From Rhizobium gallicum bv. gallicum R602sp (lineage in GTDB: Bacteria; Pseudomonadota; Alphaproteobacteria; Rhizobiales; Rhizobiaceae), in the NCBI RefSeq assembly GCF_000816845.1, contig NZ_CP006877.1, positions 1,059,501 through 1,123,500 on the forward strand: 64,000 nucleotides of DNA. The letters run 5' to 3'. The notes below the pieces were generated by a model that saw nothing but the letters and a program-made list of their open reading frames with translations, was not told where the DNA came from and made no database searches. A program made the position numbers and the translations under genes. Below, one piece after another: positions 34,424-42,556 of the stretch (position 1 is the stretch's first letter; every line of letters begins with the position of its first letter).

Positions 34424-35437
34424 ATGATGCGACCCGATGCTCTTCTTTTTTCGGCTCCCGAAGGGCTTTATTGCCCGCAGGGCGGATTCTATGTCGATCC
34501 GGTGCGGCCGGTGGAGCAGGCGCTCGTTACTCATGGCCATTCCGATCATGCCCGCCCGGGCCACCGGCATGTTCTCGCGACGCGCCAGACGCTCGACATC
34601 ATGCGCCTGCGCTGCGGCGACGGTTTCTGTGGCAGCGAGCAGGCCGTCGGCTTCGGCGAAGAGCTAGATTTGAACGGCGTCAAGGTAAGCTTCCATCCGG
34701 CAGGCCATGTCCTCGGCTCTGCTCAGATCGCGATTGAAAAGAGCGGCACCCGCATCGTCGTTTCCGGCGATTACAAGCGCCGTCCGGACCCGACCTGTGC
34801 GGCCTACGTGCCGGTGCCCTGCGATGTCTTCATCACCGAAGCGACCTTCGGGCTGCCGGTGTTCCATCATCCCGATCCGATGGAGGAGATCGGCAAGCTG
34901 CTTGCCTCGCTCCGGCAGTTTCCGGAGCGCACCCATCTGATCGGTGCCTATGCGCTTGGCAAGGCCCAGCGCGTCATCCGTCTGCTGCGCGATGCCGGTT
35001 ACGGCGAGCCGATCTATATCCACGGGGCCATGGAACGGCTCTGCGAATATTATGTCGGCCAGGGCATCGACCTCGGCGACCTGCGGCCGGCCACCATTGA
35101 AAGCCGCGACAAATCCGCCTTCAAGGGCGCCGTCGTCGTCGGTCCGTCGTCGGCCTTCGCCGATCGTTGGGCGCGCCGCTTCAACGAACCGCTCCCCGCC
35201 TTCGCCTCCGGCTGGATGATGGTGCGCCAGCGCGCCAAGCAGCAGGGTGTCGAGCTGCCGCTCGTCATCTCCGACCATTGCGACTGGCCGGAACTCACCG
35301 AGACGATTAGCGAACTCAGCCCCGCCGAAGTCTGGGTCACCCACGGCCGCGAGGAAGCGCTCGTCCGCTGGTGCGAACTGCAGGGCATCAAGGCGAGGCC
35401 GCTGCATCTGGTGGGTTATGAGGACGAGGGGGATTGA
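34424..35437 (+). CDS. Ligase-associated DNA exonuclease (MBL fold)
   Basis: A 337-residue MBL/beta-CASP-like protein of the TIGR04122 type. The metal motif THGHSDHARPGH is at about residues 37-48. It is followed by HPAGHVLGSAQIAIE, VVSGDYKRRPDP and the C-terminal ISDHCDWPELTE and VWVTHGREEA. Such exonucleases are found next to a bacterial ATP-dependent DNA ligase and are thought to trim ends in repair. The ATG codons at 34424 and 34427 are both possible, with no strong ribosome-binding site. The ligase gene follows after 223 bases of repeat-containing DNA. Confidence 0.87.
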   Translation: MMRPDALLFSAPEGLYCPQGGFYVDPVRPVEQALVTHGHSDHARPGHRHVLATRQTLDIMRLRCGDGFCGSEQAVGFGEELDLNGVKVSFHPAGHVLGSAQIAIEKSGTRIVVSGDYKRRPDPTCAAYVPVPCDVFITEATFGLPVFHHPDPMEEIGKLLASLRQFPERTHLIGAYALGKAQRVIRLLRDAGYGEPIYIHGAMERLCEYYVGQGIDLGDLRPATIESRDKSAFKGAVVVGPSSAFADRWARRFNEPLPAFASGWMMVRQRAKQQGVELPLVISDHCDWPELTETISELSPAEVWVTHGREEALVRWCELQGIKARPLHLVGYEDEGD

Positions 35438-35459
35438 GGAAGATGTGTGGGACTATTCG

Positions 35460-35640
35460 CAACGACCCGCCCCCAACCCCTGACCACAAGGGGCACGGGT
35501 TACGATACGGCTCCCTTTCGACCCAATACGGCGTCGCTTCATGCTGCATCTTTGCGAATGGAACGCGGTGGGCACGGCGTCGAAGCCCCTCTTCCTTGTT
35601 GGGAGGGGTTGGGGAAGGGTCTTCAGAAGAAATGGCTTCT
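35460..35640. repeat. Rhizobial mosaic intergenic repeat
   Basis: The 223-base gap between exonuclease and ligase genes has CCCGCCCCCAACCCC near 35467 and a counterpart GGAGGGGTTGGGGAAGGG near 35602, with CCCCTGACCACAAGGGG in between. These nested arms match the style of the elements at 7232 and 45020. I see no gene here. Confidence 0.45.
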
Positions 35641-35660
35641 CGACCGGCCGGAGCGGTCCC

Positions 35661-37307
35661 ATGAAACCCTTCGCCGACCTCCTCGACCGTCTCGTCCTGA
35701 CGCCCAGCCGCAACGGCAAGCTGAAGCTCCTGACCGACTATTTCCGCGACACACCCGATCCGGACCGCGGCTATGGCCTTGCGGCGATCGCCGGCACGCT
35801 CGAAGTGCGCAACGTCAAGCCTGCCATGCTCCGCGATCTGACGCTTGAGCGGATGGACGAGGTGCTGTTCCGCTACTCCTACGACTATGTCGGCGACCTC
35901 GCCGAAACGATCTCGCTCGTCTGGGACAACGAAAAGGACGTCGAGCGCTCCGCCTTCGTCCAGCCGCGCCTGGGCGAGGTCATCACCCGCATGAATTCGC
36001 TCGGCCGCACCGAGGTTCGCAGTTTCGTGCGCGATACGCTAGACCGGCTGGATCCGTCTGGCCGCTTCGCCTTCATCAAGCTTGCCACTGGCGCCATGCG
36101 CATCGGCGTCTCGGCACGGCTTGCCAAGCAGGCGCTGTCCGATCTCGGTGGAAAGGACGTGATCGAGATCGAAACCCTGTGGCACGGTCTGGAGCCGCCC
36201 TATGAATCGCTTTTCGAATGGCTGGAGGGCAAGGGCGGCAAGCCGGTGCTCGCGACGCCGGCGATCTTCCATTCCGTCATGCTCGCCCATCCGGTGGAAG
36301 ACAACGATCTCACCAGCCTCGACCCGGCGGATTATGCGGCCGAATGGAAGTGGGACGGTATCCGGGTCCAGCTTTCCCGCTCCGGCGAGACGCGCAAGAT
36401 CTATTCACGCTCCGGCGACGACATCTCCAATGCCTTCCCCGATATTGTGGAGTCCATCAGCTTCAACGGCGTGCTCGACGGCGAACTGCTCGTCGGCGGA
36501 ACCGCACGCTCGAACAGCCCGACGAGGACCTTTTCCGACCTCCAGCAGCGCTTGAACCGCAAGACGGTAACGGCGAAGATGCTTGACGAATACCCGGCCT
36601 TCATCCGTGCCTACGACCTGCTGTTCGACGGCGAAGAGGATGTGCGCGGCCATAGCTTCATCGACCGTCGCGACCGGCTTTCGGAGATTATCGAGCAGGC
36701 GCCGCACGATCGGTTCGACCTCTCGCCGCTCGTCGCCTTTTCGACATGGGAGGAATTGGACGAGCTGCGGACGTCGCCGCCAGACCCGGTGATCGAGGGC
36801 GTGATGATCAAACGGCGGGACAGCATCTATCAGGCGGGCCGCATGAAGGGCCCGTGGTTCAAGTGGAAGCGCAATCCTTACAACGTCGACGCCGTCTTGA
36901 TGTATGCCCAGCGTGGCCATGGCAAGCGCTCTAGCTACTATTCCGATTTCACCTTTGGTGTCTGGGCCGAGACGCCAGACGGCGAACAGCTGGTGCCTGT
37001 CGGCAAGGCCTATTTCGGTTTCACCGATCAGGAGTTGGAGCTGCTCGATAAATTCGTCCGCAACAACACCATCGAGCGTTTCGGTCCGGTTCGTGCCGTG
37101 CGCGCAGATCGGGAGTTCGGCTTCGTCGTCGAGGTCGCCTTCGAAGGCATCAACCGCTCGACGCGGCACAAGTCCGGTGTGGCGATGCGCTTTCCGCGCA
37201 TCTCCCGGCTACGGCCGGACAAGCCTTCCTATGAGGCAGATCGCCTCGAAACGCTTGTCGCGATGATCGACGAAAGCCGTGGAATGGGCCCGCCTGCGCG
37301 ACAATGA
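35661..37307 (+). CDS. ATP-dependent DNA ligase
   Basis: A 548-residue ATP-dependent ligase. An N-terminal helical domain (LDRLVLTPSRNGKLKLL, TGAMRIGVSARLAKQAL) is followed by the adenylation domain with motif I EWKWDGIRVQ, nucleophile Lys230. Then come motif III/IIIa (VLDGELLVG, PAFIRAYDLLF), motif IV EGVMIKRRD and motif V FKWKR, and an OB-fold with DREFGFVVEVAFEGI. Cells with NAD-dependent LigA use such ligases in repair. The ATG at 35661 has GGAG 8 nt upstream. The usual partner helicase and phosphoesterase of this repair set are not next to it. Confidence 0.93.
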   Translation: MKPFADLLDRLVLTPSRNGKLKLLTDYFRDTPDPDRGYGLAAIAGTLEVRNVKPAMLRDLTLERMDEVLFRYSYDYVGDLAETISLVWDNEKDVERSAFVQPRLGEVITRMNSLGRTEVRSFVRDTLDRLDPSGRFAFIKLATGAMRIGVSARLAKQALSDLGGKDVIEIETLWHGLEPPYESLFEWLEGKGGKPVLATPAIFHSVMLAHPVEDNDLTSLDPADYAAEWKWDGIRVQLSRSGETRKIYSRSGDDISNAFPDIVESISFNGVLDGELLVGGTARSNSPTRTFSDLQQRLNRKTVTAKMLDEYPAFIRAYDLLFDGEEDVRGHSFIDRRDRLSEIIEQAPHDRFDLSPLVAFSTWEELDELRTSPPDPVIEGVMIKRRDSIYQAGRMKGPWFKWKRNPYNVDAVLMYAQRGHGKRSSYYSDFTFGVWAETPDGEQLVPVGKAYFGFTDQELELLDKFVRNNTIERFGPVRAVRADREFGFVVEVAFEGINRSTRHKSGVAMRFPRISRLRPDKPSYEADRLETLVAMIDESRGMGPPARQ

Positions 37308-37399
37308 CGCAGGGCCGGATTTCAACGCAATGTGTATTGGCCGAAATGCCGATCTGGTGCAGATATTTGAGTACCCCGGGGGCTATCGGGTGCTGTGTC

Positions 37400-38326
37400 A
37401 TGTCCCTTGACGACGATCGAAATGCCTTTTTCCGCCAACGCCGCGCTGTCCTTGCCGGTATTGCGGGTGCCCTCATGCTTCCCCGCGCCGCCTGCGCCTT
37501 TAATGTTCCGGATCAGCCGCGCCTGATCACCCACGACTATGCCAAGGTTCGCCGCCGCTTCCGTACGAAGCTGCTGCAGAAGGGGCCTGCGCCGGACAAA
37601 TACGAGGCATTGGCCACGCCGTCGGATGGCGAGCAGATATTCTACCGCTCGGGCGCTGGCGGCGAGCTCGAACTGGCGGCCTGGGTCAGCAAATACAAGC
37701 GCGGGCACCACGCAAGGCCCGGCGTGCTTTTCCTTCATGGCGGCAACGCCATGGGTGCTGGCCAGTGGCAGCTCCTGAAACCCTATGCCGAGGCGGGTTT
37801 CGTGGTGCTGATGCCGTCTGTCCGCGGTGAAAATGGCCAGATGGGCAATTTTTCCGGCTTCTACGACGAGGTGGACGACGTTCTTGCCGCCGCCGACCGG
37901 CTGGCGCACCTGCCGGGTGTCGACCCAAGCAGGCTGTTTGTGGCGGGCCACAGCATCGGCGGCACGCTGACCATGCTTGCCGCCATGAGCACCCACCGTT
38001 TCCGCGCCGCCGCCCCGATTTCCGGCAATCCGGACGCCTTCCGCTTCTTCAATCGCTACCCGCAGGACATCCGCTTCGACGACGCCAACAAGCACGAATT
38101 CGAGGTCCGCTCGGCGCTCTGCTACGCGCAAAGCTTCAAGTGCCCCGTCCACGTCGTTCACGGCACGGAAGAGGATCAATTCAACGACCGTGCCGGCCTG
38201 CTCGCTGCCCGCGCCCGTGCAGCCGGTATCCGCATCGAGACCGATAGGGTGGCCGGCAACCACACCTCCGCGCTGCCGGCCGAGATCGAGCAAAGCATCC
38301 GTTTTTTCCGTGGGGTGGCCGCTTGA
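37400..38326 (+). CDS. Exported alpha/beta hydrolase (dienelactone hydrolase-like)
   Basis: A 308-residue hydrolase. The N-terminus has a Tat-like signal (FFRQRRAVLAGIAGALMLPRAACA). The alpha/beta core shows GVLFLHGGNAMG (oxyanion region), the nucleophile elbow GHSIGG with its serine, an acidic GTEEDQF and a late histidine in AGNHTSALP. Substrate unknown. The start at 37400 places the signal peptide correctly; the frame upstream is open but overlaps the ligase stop. Confidence 0.78.
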   Translation: MSLDDDRNAFFRQRRAVLAGIAGALMLPRAACAFNVPDQPRLITHDYAKVRRRFRTKLLQKGPAPDKYEALATPSDGEQIFYRSGAGGELELAAWVSKYKRGHHARPGVLFLHGGNAMGAGQWQLLKPYAEAGFVVLMPSVRGENGQMGNFSGFYDEVDDVLAAADRLAHLPGVDPSRLFVAGHSIGGTLTMLAAMSTHRFRAAAPISGNPDAFRFFNRYPQDIRFDDANKHEFEVRSALCYAQSFKCPVHVVHGTEEDQFNDRAGLLAARARAAGIRIETDRVAGNHTSALPAEIEQSIRFFRGVAA

Positions 38327-38367
38327 ACGCGTCTTCAATTTTCGCCGCGACGGTCTATATTGGACGC

Positions 38368-38589
38368 ATGATGGCGCAAATGGCAGACGAGATCATTCCG
38401 AACGACTTCCCGGAGCTGAAATCGCTCCTGATGGATCGTGATCCTCTATGCGCCATTTCCGCAAAGGAAGCCTTCGCCCTTTATGAGCGCAACTGGCGCT
38501 TTGTGGATGTTCGCAAGCTCACCGAACATGAAGCGCAGCTTGTGCGCGAATTGGCGAGCGTCTACGGCCACGGCGTCGTGCTCGTGTGA
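38368..38589 (+). CDS. Small conserved hypothetical protein
   Basis: A 73-residue soluble protein. The core MADEIIPNDFPELKSLLMDRDP ... AFALYERNWRFVDVRKLTEHE looks like a short conserved rhizobial protein of unknown role. In-frame starts at 38368 and 38380 are both possible, and a TTG overlapping the upstream stop (38323) is less likely. It has no cysteine cluster, membrane segment or signal peptide beyond this. Confidence 0.6.
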   Translation: MMAQMADEIIPNDFPELKSLLMDRDPLCAISAKEAFALYERNWRFVDVRKLTEHEAQLVRELASVYGHGVVLV

Positions 38590-38705
38590 TGTCCAGTCCC
38601 GTGAAGCCGGCGCATTTTCGGATGCTGACGCCAGCTTCACGCCAGCCGCAAATGCCATCCTCCCGCCAGATATCGCTCCGCTGACAATGGATAAAGGGTG
38701 GGTTT

Positions 38706-39512
38706 ATGGATTTTTCGCGCCGGGTGTTTCCCTTTGCCGGCCTTGCCGTGGCGGCCCTTGGCCTCAGCGGCTGCAACATTCTGATTCCTGATACGGGCGC
38801 GACTGATCCGGCCCGCTTCGTGCAGGAGACTTCGCCGGTCTTCTATGAGCCGCCGGGCGTTGATCCGCGCAAGGTAAGGGCGATCCCCGATCCGCCGGTG
38901 CCGCAGGTGCGCGATCTCTACTCGACGCAATTTAACCAGACCTACGGCCTGCCGGTCACCAATCCGGTGAACGCCGCCTTGTACGGCGAGCTTCGCGATG
39001 GCGACTTCCTTTTGCCGGCCATTCCGGTCAGCCGCGTCAGCCCCGCGTATCTCCGTCAGGAAGTCGACTACCCGACGCAGGAAAAGCCGGGCACTGTCAT
39101 CGTCGATACGCGGGCCCGCCATCTCTATCTTGTCGAGCCGAACGGCAAGGCGATCCGCTACGGCGTCGGCATCGGCCGCGAAGGCTTCGCCTGGTCGGGC
39201 CGCGGCGTCATCCAGTGGAAGCAGAAATGGCCGCGCTGGACGCCGCCTGCCGAAATGGTCTCGCGCCAGCCGGATATCCGCCCCTTCTCGGCCGAAAACG
39301 GCGGCATGAATCCTGGCCTCGGAAATCCGCTCGGCGCCCGCGCCATGTACATCTTCAACGACGGCCAGGATACGCTCTATCGTGTGCACGGCACACCGGA
39401 TTGGCAATCGATCGGCAAGGCGACCTCGTCGGGCTGCGTGCGCATGCTCAACCAGGATGTCGTCGACCTATACGACCGCGTTCCGGCCAAGGCCGAGATC
39501 GTTGTGATGTAG
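38706..39512 (+). CDS. L,D-transpeptidase lipoprotein (ErfK/YbiS family), copy 1
   Basis: A 268-residue YkuD-domain enzyme that cross-links peptidoglycan or attaches proteins to it. Export is shown by the lipoprotein signal ending LGLSGC (Cys23). The YkuD domain starts near GTVIVDTRARHLYLVEP and has the motif HG (His228) ... SSGCVRM with the catalytic cysteine at about residue 244. The paralogue follows 174 bases later with closely similar catalytic cores (GVGIGREGFAWSG, GVIQWKQKWPRW in both). Confidence 0.92.
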   Translation: MDFSRRVFPFAGLAVAALGLSGCNILIPDTGATDPARFVQETSPVFYEPPGVDPRKVRAIPDPPVPQVRDLYSTQFNQTYGLPVTNPVNAALYGELRDGDFLLPAIPVSRVSPAYLRQEVDYPTQEKPGTVIVDTRARHLYLVEPNGKAIRYGVGIGREGFAWSGRGVIQWKQKWPRWTPPAEMVSRQPDIRPFSAENGGMNPGLGNPLGARAMYIFNDGQDTLYRVHGTPDWQSIGKATSSGCVRMLNQDVVDLYDRVPAKAEIVVM

Positions 39513-39686
39513 CGGCGCAACAGGGGGGCGATATCGTCTGTCCGCACGGGGACACGACTTCGTGAGGGTATGGTTTATTTGGCCGCGGCAGATAGATTTC
39601 CGACTCATCACCGGCGTTGAATGAACCAACAGGGGTGCGTGCCGCATGCCGGCTCTCCCCGCGACACAAGGAACTCCGTCCCGCGC

Positions 39687-40400
39687 ATGAGTCTCGAAAA
39701 ATCTCTCTCCCGCCGCAACTTTCTCTCCTTTTCGGCTTTGACGGCGGCCTCCGCGCTTGCCGGCTGCGCTTCCACTTCGGCACCGAGCGTCCAGCCCGTC
39801 GGTTTCCGTTTCCCACGCCCTTTCGAGACGACGCCCGCTCCCACGGATGCCGAGCTTGACGTGATATACGGTCCCATCGAGGATGGCGGCTTCCTGATCC
39901 CCGCCGTCCCCTACCAGCAGATCGATCCGCGCTACTATCGCCAGCAGGTCATCGACCCGACAGGCGAGCGTCCAGGTACGATCGTCGTCGATACGCCGTC
40001 GCGCTTCCTTTATCTCGTCCAGCCTGGCGGGACAGCGATGCGCTACGGCGTCGGCATCGGACGCGAAGGCTTTGCCTGGTCCGGTAACGGCGTCATCCAA
40101 TGGAAGCAGAAGTGGCCGCGCTGGAAGCCGCCGAATGAAATGGTTGCCCGCCAGCCGGAACTCGCAAAATATTCGATCGAACGCGGCGGCATGGAGCCTG
40201 GCCTCCTGAACCCGCTCGGCGCGCGCGCGCTCTATATCTTCTCGAATGGCGAGGATACGCTCTACCGCCTGCACGGCAATCCGGAATGGCGGTCGATCGG
40301 CAAGGCCGTTTCGTCCGGCTGCGTTCGCCTGCTGAACCAGGATATCATCGATCTCTACGACCGCGTGCCGAACAAGACGCCGATCGTCGTGTGGCAGTGA
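39687..40400 (+). CDS. L,D-transpeptidase lipoprotein, copy 2, with Tat-like signal
   Basis: A 237-residue paralogue of the preceding transpeptidase. The N-terminus SLSRRNFLSFSALTAASALAGC combines a twin-arginine motif with a lipobox, suggesting Tat export and lipidation. The YkuD domain shows TIVVDTPSRFLYLV, a catalytic His in LYRLHGNPEW and Cys212 in SSGCVRL. An ATG at 39621 would lengthen the n-region by 22 residues; neither start has a strong ribosome-binding site. A terminator follows. Confidence 0.88.
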   Translation: MSLEKSLSRRNFLSFSALTAASALAGCASTSAPSVQPVGFRFPRPFETTPAPTDAELDVIYGPIEDGGFLIPAVPYQQIDPRYYRQQVIDPTGERPGTIVVDTPSRFLYLVQPGGTAMRYGVGIGREGFAWSGNGVIQWKQKWPRWKPPNEMVARQPELAKYSIERGGMEPGLLNPLGARALYIFSNGEDTLYRLHGNPEWRSIGKAVSSGCVRLLNQDIIDLYDRVPNKTPIVVWQ

Positions 40401-40411
40401 TGAATGAACTC

Positions 40412-40443
40412 GACTTCCTTCCGCTTCGGAAGGAAGTCCTTTT
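40412..40443 (+). terminator. Rho-independent terminator after the L,D-transpeptidase pair
   Basis: A 12-bp stem (GACTTCCTTCCG/CGGAAGGAAGTC) with loop CTT, followed by CTTTT on the plus strand. It separates the transpeptidases from the convergent cell wall hydrolase. Confidence 0.88.
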
Positions 40444-40451
40444 GAGCGGCC

Positions 40452-41324
40452 TCAGCCGCCCGCCGGCAGATGGCCGGCAGCCAGTCCTGCGCTGTTATAG
40501 GCGGGGCGGGGCGTCGGTAGTGCGATTGGCGATCCTTCCGGCGGCATGACAGTGCCTGGGGCCGTCGATGCCGGGGAAGCAGCCGGAATGGCGGAGGTCG
40601 TGGTGGCATCCGGTATCGATGCCGCATCGGGCATGGCCCTCGGGATTGGCCCCTTCTCCGGGAGCAACACGTCGATTTTTGTGGAAGTCGCGAACGGTTG
40701 CACGCCTGCGAACTGAACCGGGCCTGATAGCCGCGGGTCGGAAACGTAGTTCATTGCGACGTCATAGGCCGGCAGCGGTGCCGGCGTTTGCAAGGCTCCG
40801 TCCCTGCCGCGCTTTTCGTAAAAGACGTTGCCGCCGGCCTCGACGACATAATGCATGTTGCGATAGGGGAATTTCAGGCCGTCGGTGTGGAAGAACATGG
40901 CGTTCTGCACGCCGGGATGCCGTTCCCCGCGCAAGATTCCGTCCACGGCAGAATCAAGTTCCGGCCCCGTCTTCGGGTCGACGACCCTGGTCATGACGCC
41001 GGGCGCGAACTGCTTTTCCTGCGCTACCACTTCGCAAATCGTGTCGGGATAGGCGGGCGATGTGAGCCGGTTCATTACCACGGTTCCGACCGCCATATAG
41101 CCATCGCGATCCGCGTGTTCGGATTCGAAATACATGGCGCGCTTCAGACAATCGCGGTCCCGTGCCGTGTAATTATAGGTCACTTTGGCTGATGCTGGTT
41201 TGGCGGTGGAAGAAGGACGTGCAGTCGGCGGTGGCGCCTTGGCGGCCGTCGTGCACCCTGTTGCAGCCAGTCCGGCAAAGAGAATCCCGGAGATGGTTTT
41301 GCCCAATGCGTATCGCGCCCTCAA
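40452..41324 (-). CDS. SleB-like cell wall hydrolase, lipoprotein
   Basis: A 290-residue protein with a lipoprotein signal ending AATGC (Cys24). The Hydrolase_2/SleB domain spans about residues 55-175: CLKRAMYFESEHADRDGYMAVGTVVMNR carries the conserved glutamate, followed by YPDTICEVVAQEKQF. SleB-type enzymes cleave peptidoglycan glycan strands. A long, low-complexity Pro/Ala/Thr-rich tail follows the domain. Its neighbourhood with two L,D-transpeptidases makes this a cell-wall remodelling cluster. Confidence 0.88.
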   Translation of the reverse strand: MRARYALGKTISGILFAGLAATGCTTAAKAPPPTARPSSTAKPASAKVTYNYTARDRDCLKRAMYFESEHADRDGYMAVGTVVMNRLTSPAYPDTICEVVAQEKQFAPGVMTRVVDPKTGPELDSAVDGILRGERHPGVQNAMFFHTDGLKFPYRNMHYVVEAGGNVFYEKRGRDGALQTPAPLPAYDVAMNYVSDPRLSGPVQFAGVQPFATSTKIDVLLPEKGPIPRAMPDAASIPDATTTSAIPAASPASTAPGTVMPPEGSPIALPTPRPAYNSAGLAAGHLPAGG

Positions 41325-41474
41325 CGGCCGGTGCCTCCTATTGTTATAGTCCAGCCCAAATCACGTCGCGAAAACGTTTTAACTCACGTTCGTAAATATT
41401 CCAAACACATTTCGTGATTCACGGAAAAATACTGAGATTTCAAAGGGAAGGGGAGGTCTCTAGCGGCAAATTCG

Positions 41475-42440
41475 CTAGGCGGCCGCCCTGGAAATGCCCA
41501 CCCGGCAGCCGGATGCTTCGAGTGCGGCGCTGGCAACGTCGATGAAGAGCCGGCGGAACCAGACGGAGCGTCCATCCGCCCGGTCGACGCGGCGGTAAAG
41601 CATCGTGATCGGTTCCGCAGGCAGCGGGATTGGCGGCACTGAAACCGTCAGCCCATGCAATTGCGCCATGCAGCGGGCGATCGATTCGGGGATCGTCGCG
41701 ATCGCCGGCATCGCCCGCAGCGCCGTCGGCAAGGCGGAAAAGCGGGGCACGGTGGCCACCACCTGCCGGCTGCGCCCCAAGCGGGCGAGTGCGATATCGA
41801 CATTGGTCGAGCCATTGCTGCCTTCGAACGAGACGCCGACATGGTCTGCCTTGGCGAAGTCCTCAAGGGTCAGCGGGGTCTTCAACCTGAGCTGCTTCTG
41901 ATCGTAGATCGAGATCGAACACTGGTCGAAGAGCGGATCGCGGATATGCCAGGAGGCGGGCTCGTCGTGGATCGAGACACTGAAATCATAAGCGCCCTCG
42001 TCGAGCAGACGTGCGGCATCGCGTTTGTGGAAGGCCACACCGACCAGCCGGGCGCCCGGCGCCAGTTCCCGCAGGCGCGCCGCGAGCGGACCGAAGAACG
42101 CCGATTCGAGATTGTCGCACAGGCCGATGCGGAATTCGCCCTTCCAGCTGGCGGGGTCAAAGGCGGCGGGCGGGCGGATGGCCCGCTCGATGCCGGAAAG
42201 CGCATCCTCGATTGCCGGCGCGATGGCGAGCGCGCGCGGCGTCGGCTGCAGGCCGCGTCCGACGCGGACGAACAATTCGTCGTCGAGTGCTTCGCGCAGC
42301 CGCCGCAGCGCCGCCGAAAGTCCCGGCTGGCCAAGCAGCAGCCGCTCGGCCGCGCGGCTGACATTGCGTTCTTGCATCAGCACCGAAAAGGCCAGCAGGA
42401 GGTTCAGGTCGATTTTCCGAAGGATCGCGTCATTTATCAT
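41475..42440 (-). CDS. LysR family transcriptional regulator (NodD-like subgroup)
   Basis: A 321-residue LysR protein. Its opening MINDAILRKIDLNLLLAFSVLMQERNVSRAAERLLLGQPGLSAALRRL (seen in segments) is the helix-turn-helix form of the NodD/LinR-like group. A substrate-binding domain with FRIGLCDNLESAF follows. It is divergent from an MFS transporter gene, and a dyad 5 bases outside its start suggests joint control. The stop codon is inside a small hairpin CTAGCG/CGCTAG at 41460-41478. Confidence 0.87.
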   Translation of the reverse strand: MINDAILRKIDLNLLLAFSVLMQERNVSRAAERLLLGQPGLSAALRRLREALDDELFVRVGRGLQPTPRALAIAPAIEDALSGIERAIRPPAAFDPASWKGEFRIGLCDNLESAFFGPLAARLRELAPGARLVGVAFHKRDAARLLDEGAYDFSVSIHDEPASWHIRDPLFDQCSISIYDQKQLRLKTPLTLEDFAKADHVGVSFEGSNGSTNVDIALARLGRSRQVVATVPRFSALPTALRAMPAIATIPESIARCMAQLHGLTVSVPPIPLPAEPITMLYRRVDRADGRSVWFRRLFIDVASAALEASGCRVGISRAAA

Positions 42441-42444
42441 TATC

Positions 42445-42466
42445 AGTAATACCTGGCATGGTTACT
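42445..42466. promoter_or_regulatory. Candidate LysR-type operator
   Basis: AGTAA (42445-42449) and TTACT (42462-42466) form an interrupted dyad containing the T-N11-A arrangement usual for LysR sites. It lies directly upstream of the LysR start and about 90 bases before the MFS gene. Confidence 0.45.
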
Positions 42467-42556
42467 ATCAATTTGCAATAGGATTCGGAGATGATCATCT
42501 TCTCGTTCCTCTGCCGCTTCCTCCCAACCAGCGCGGCAGCAAAAGGAACGATCTCG

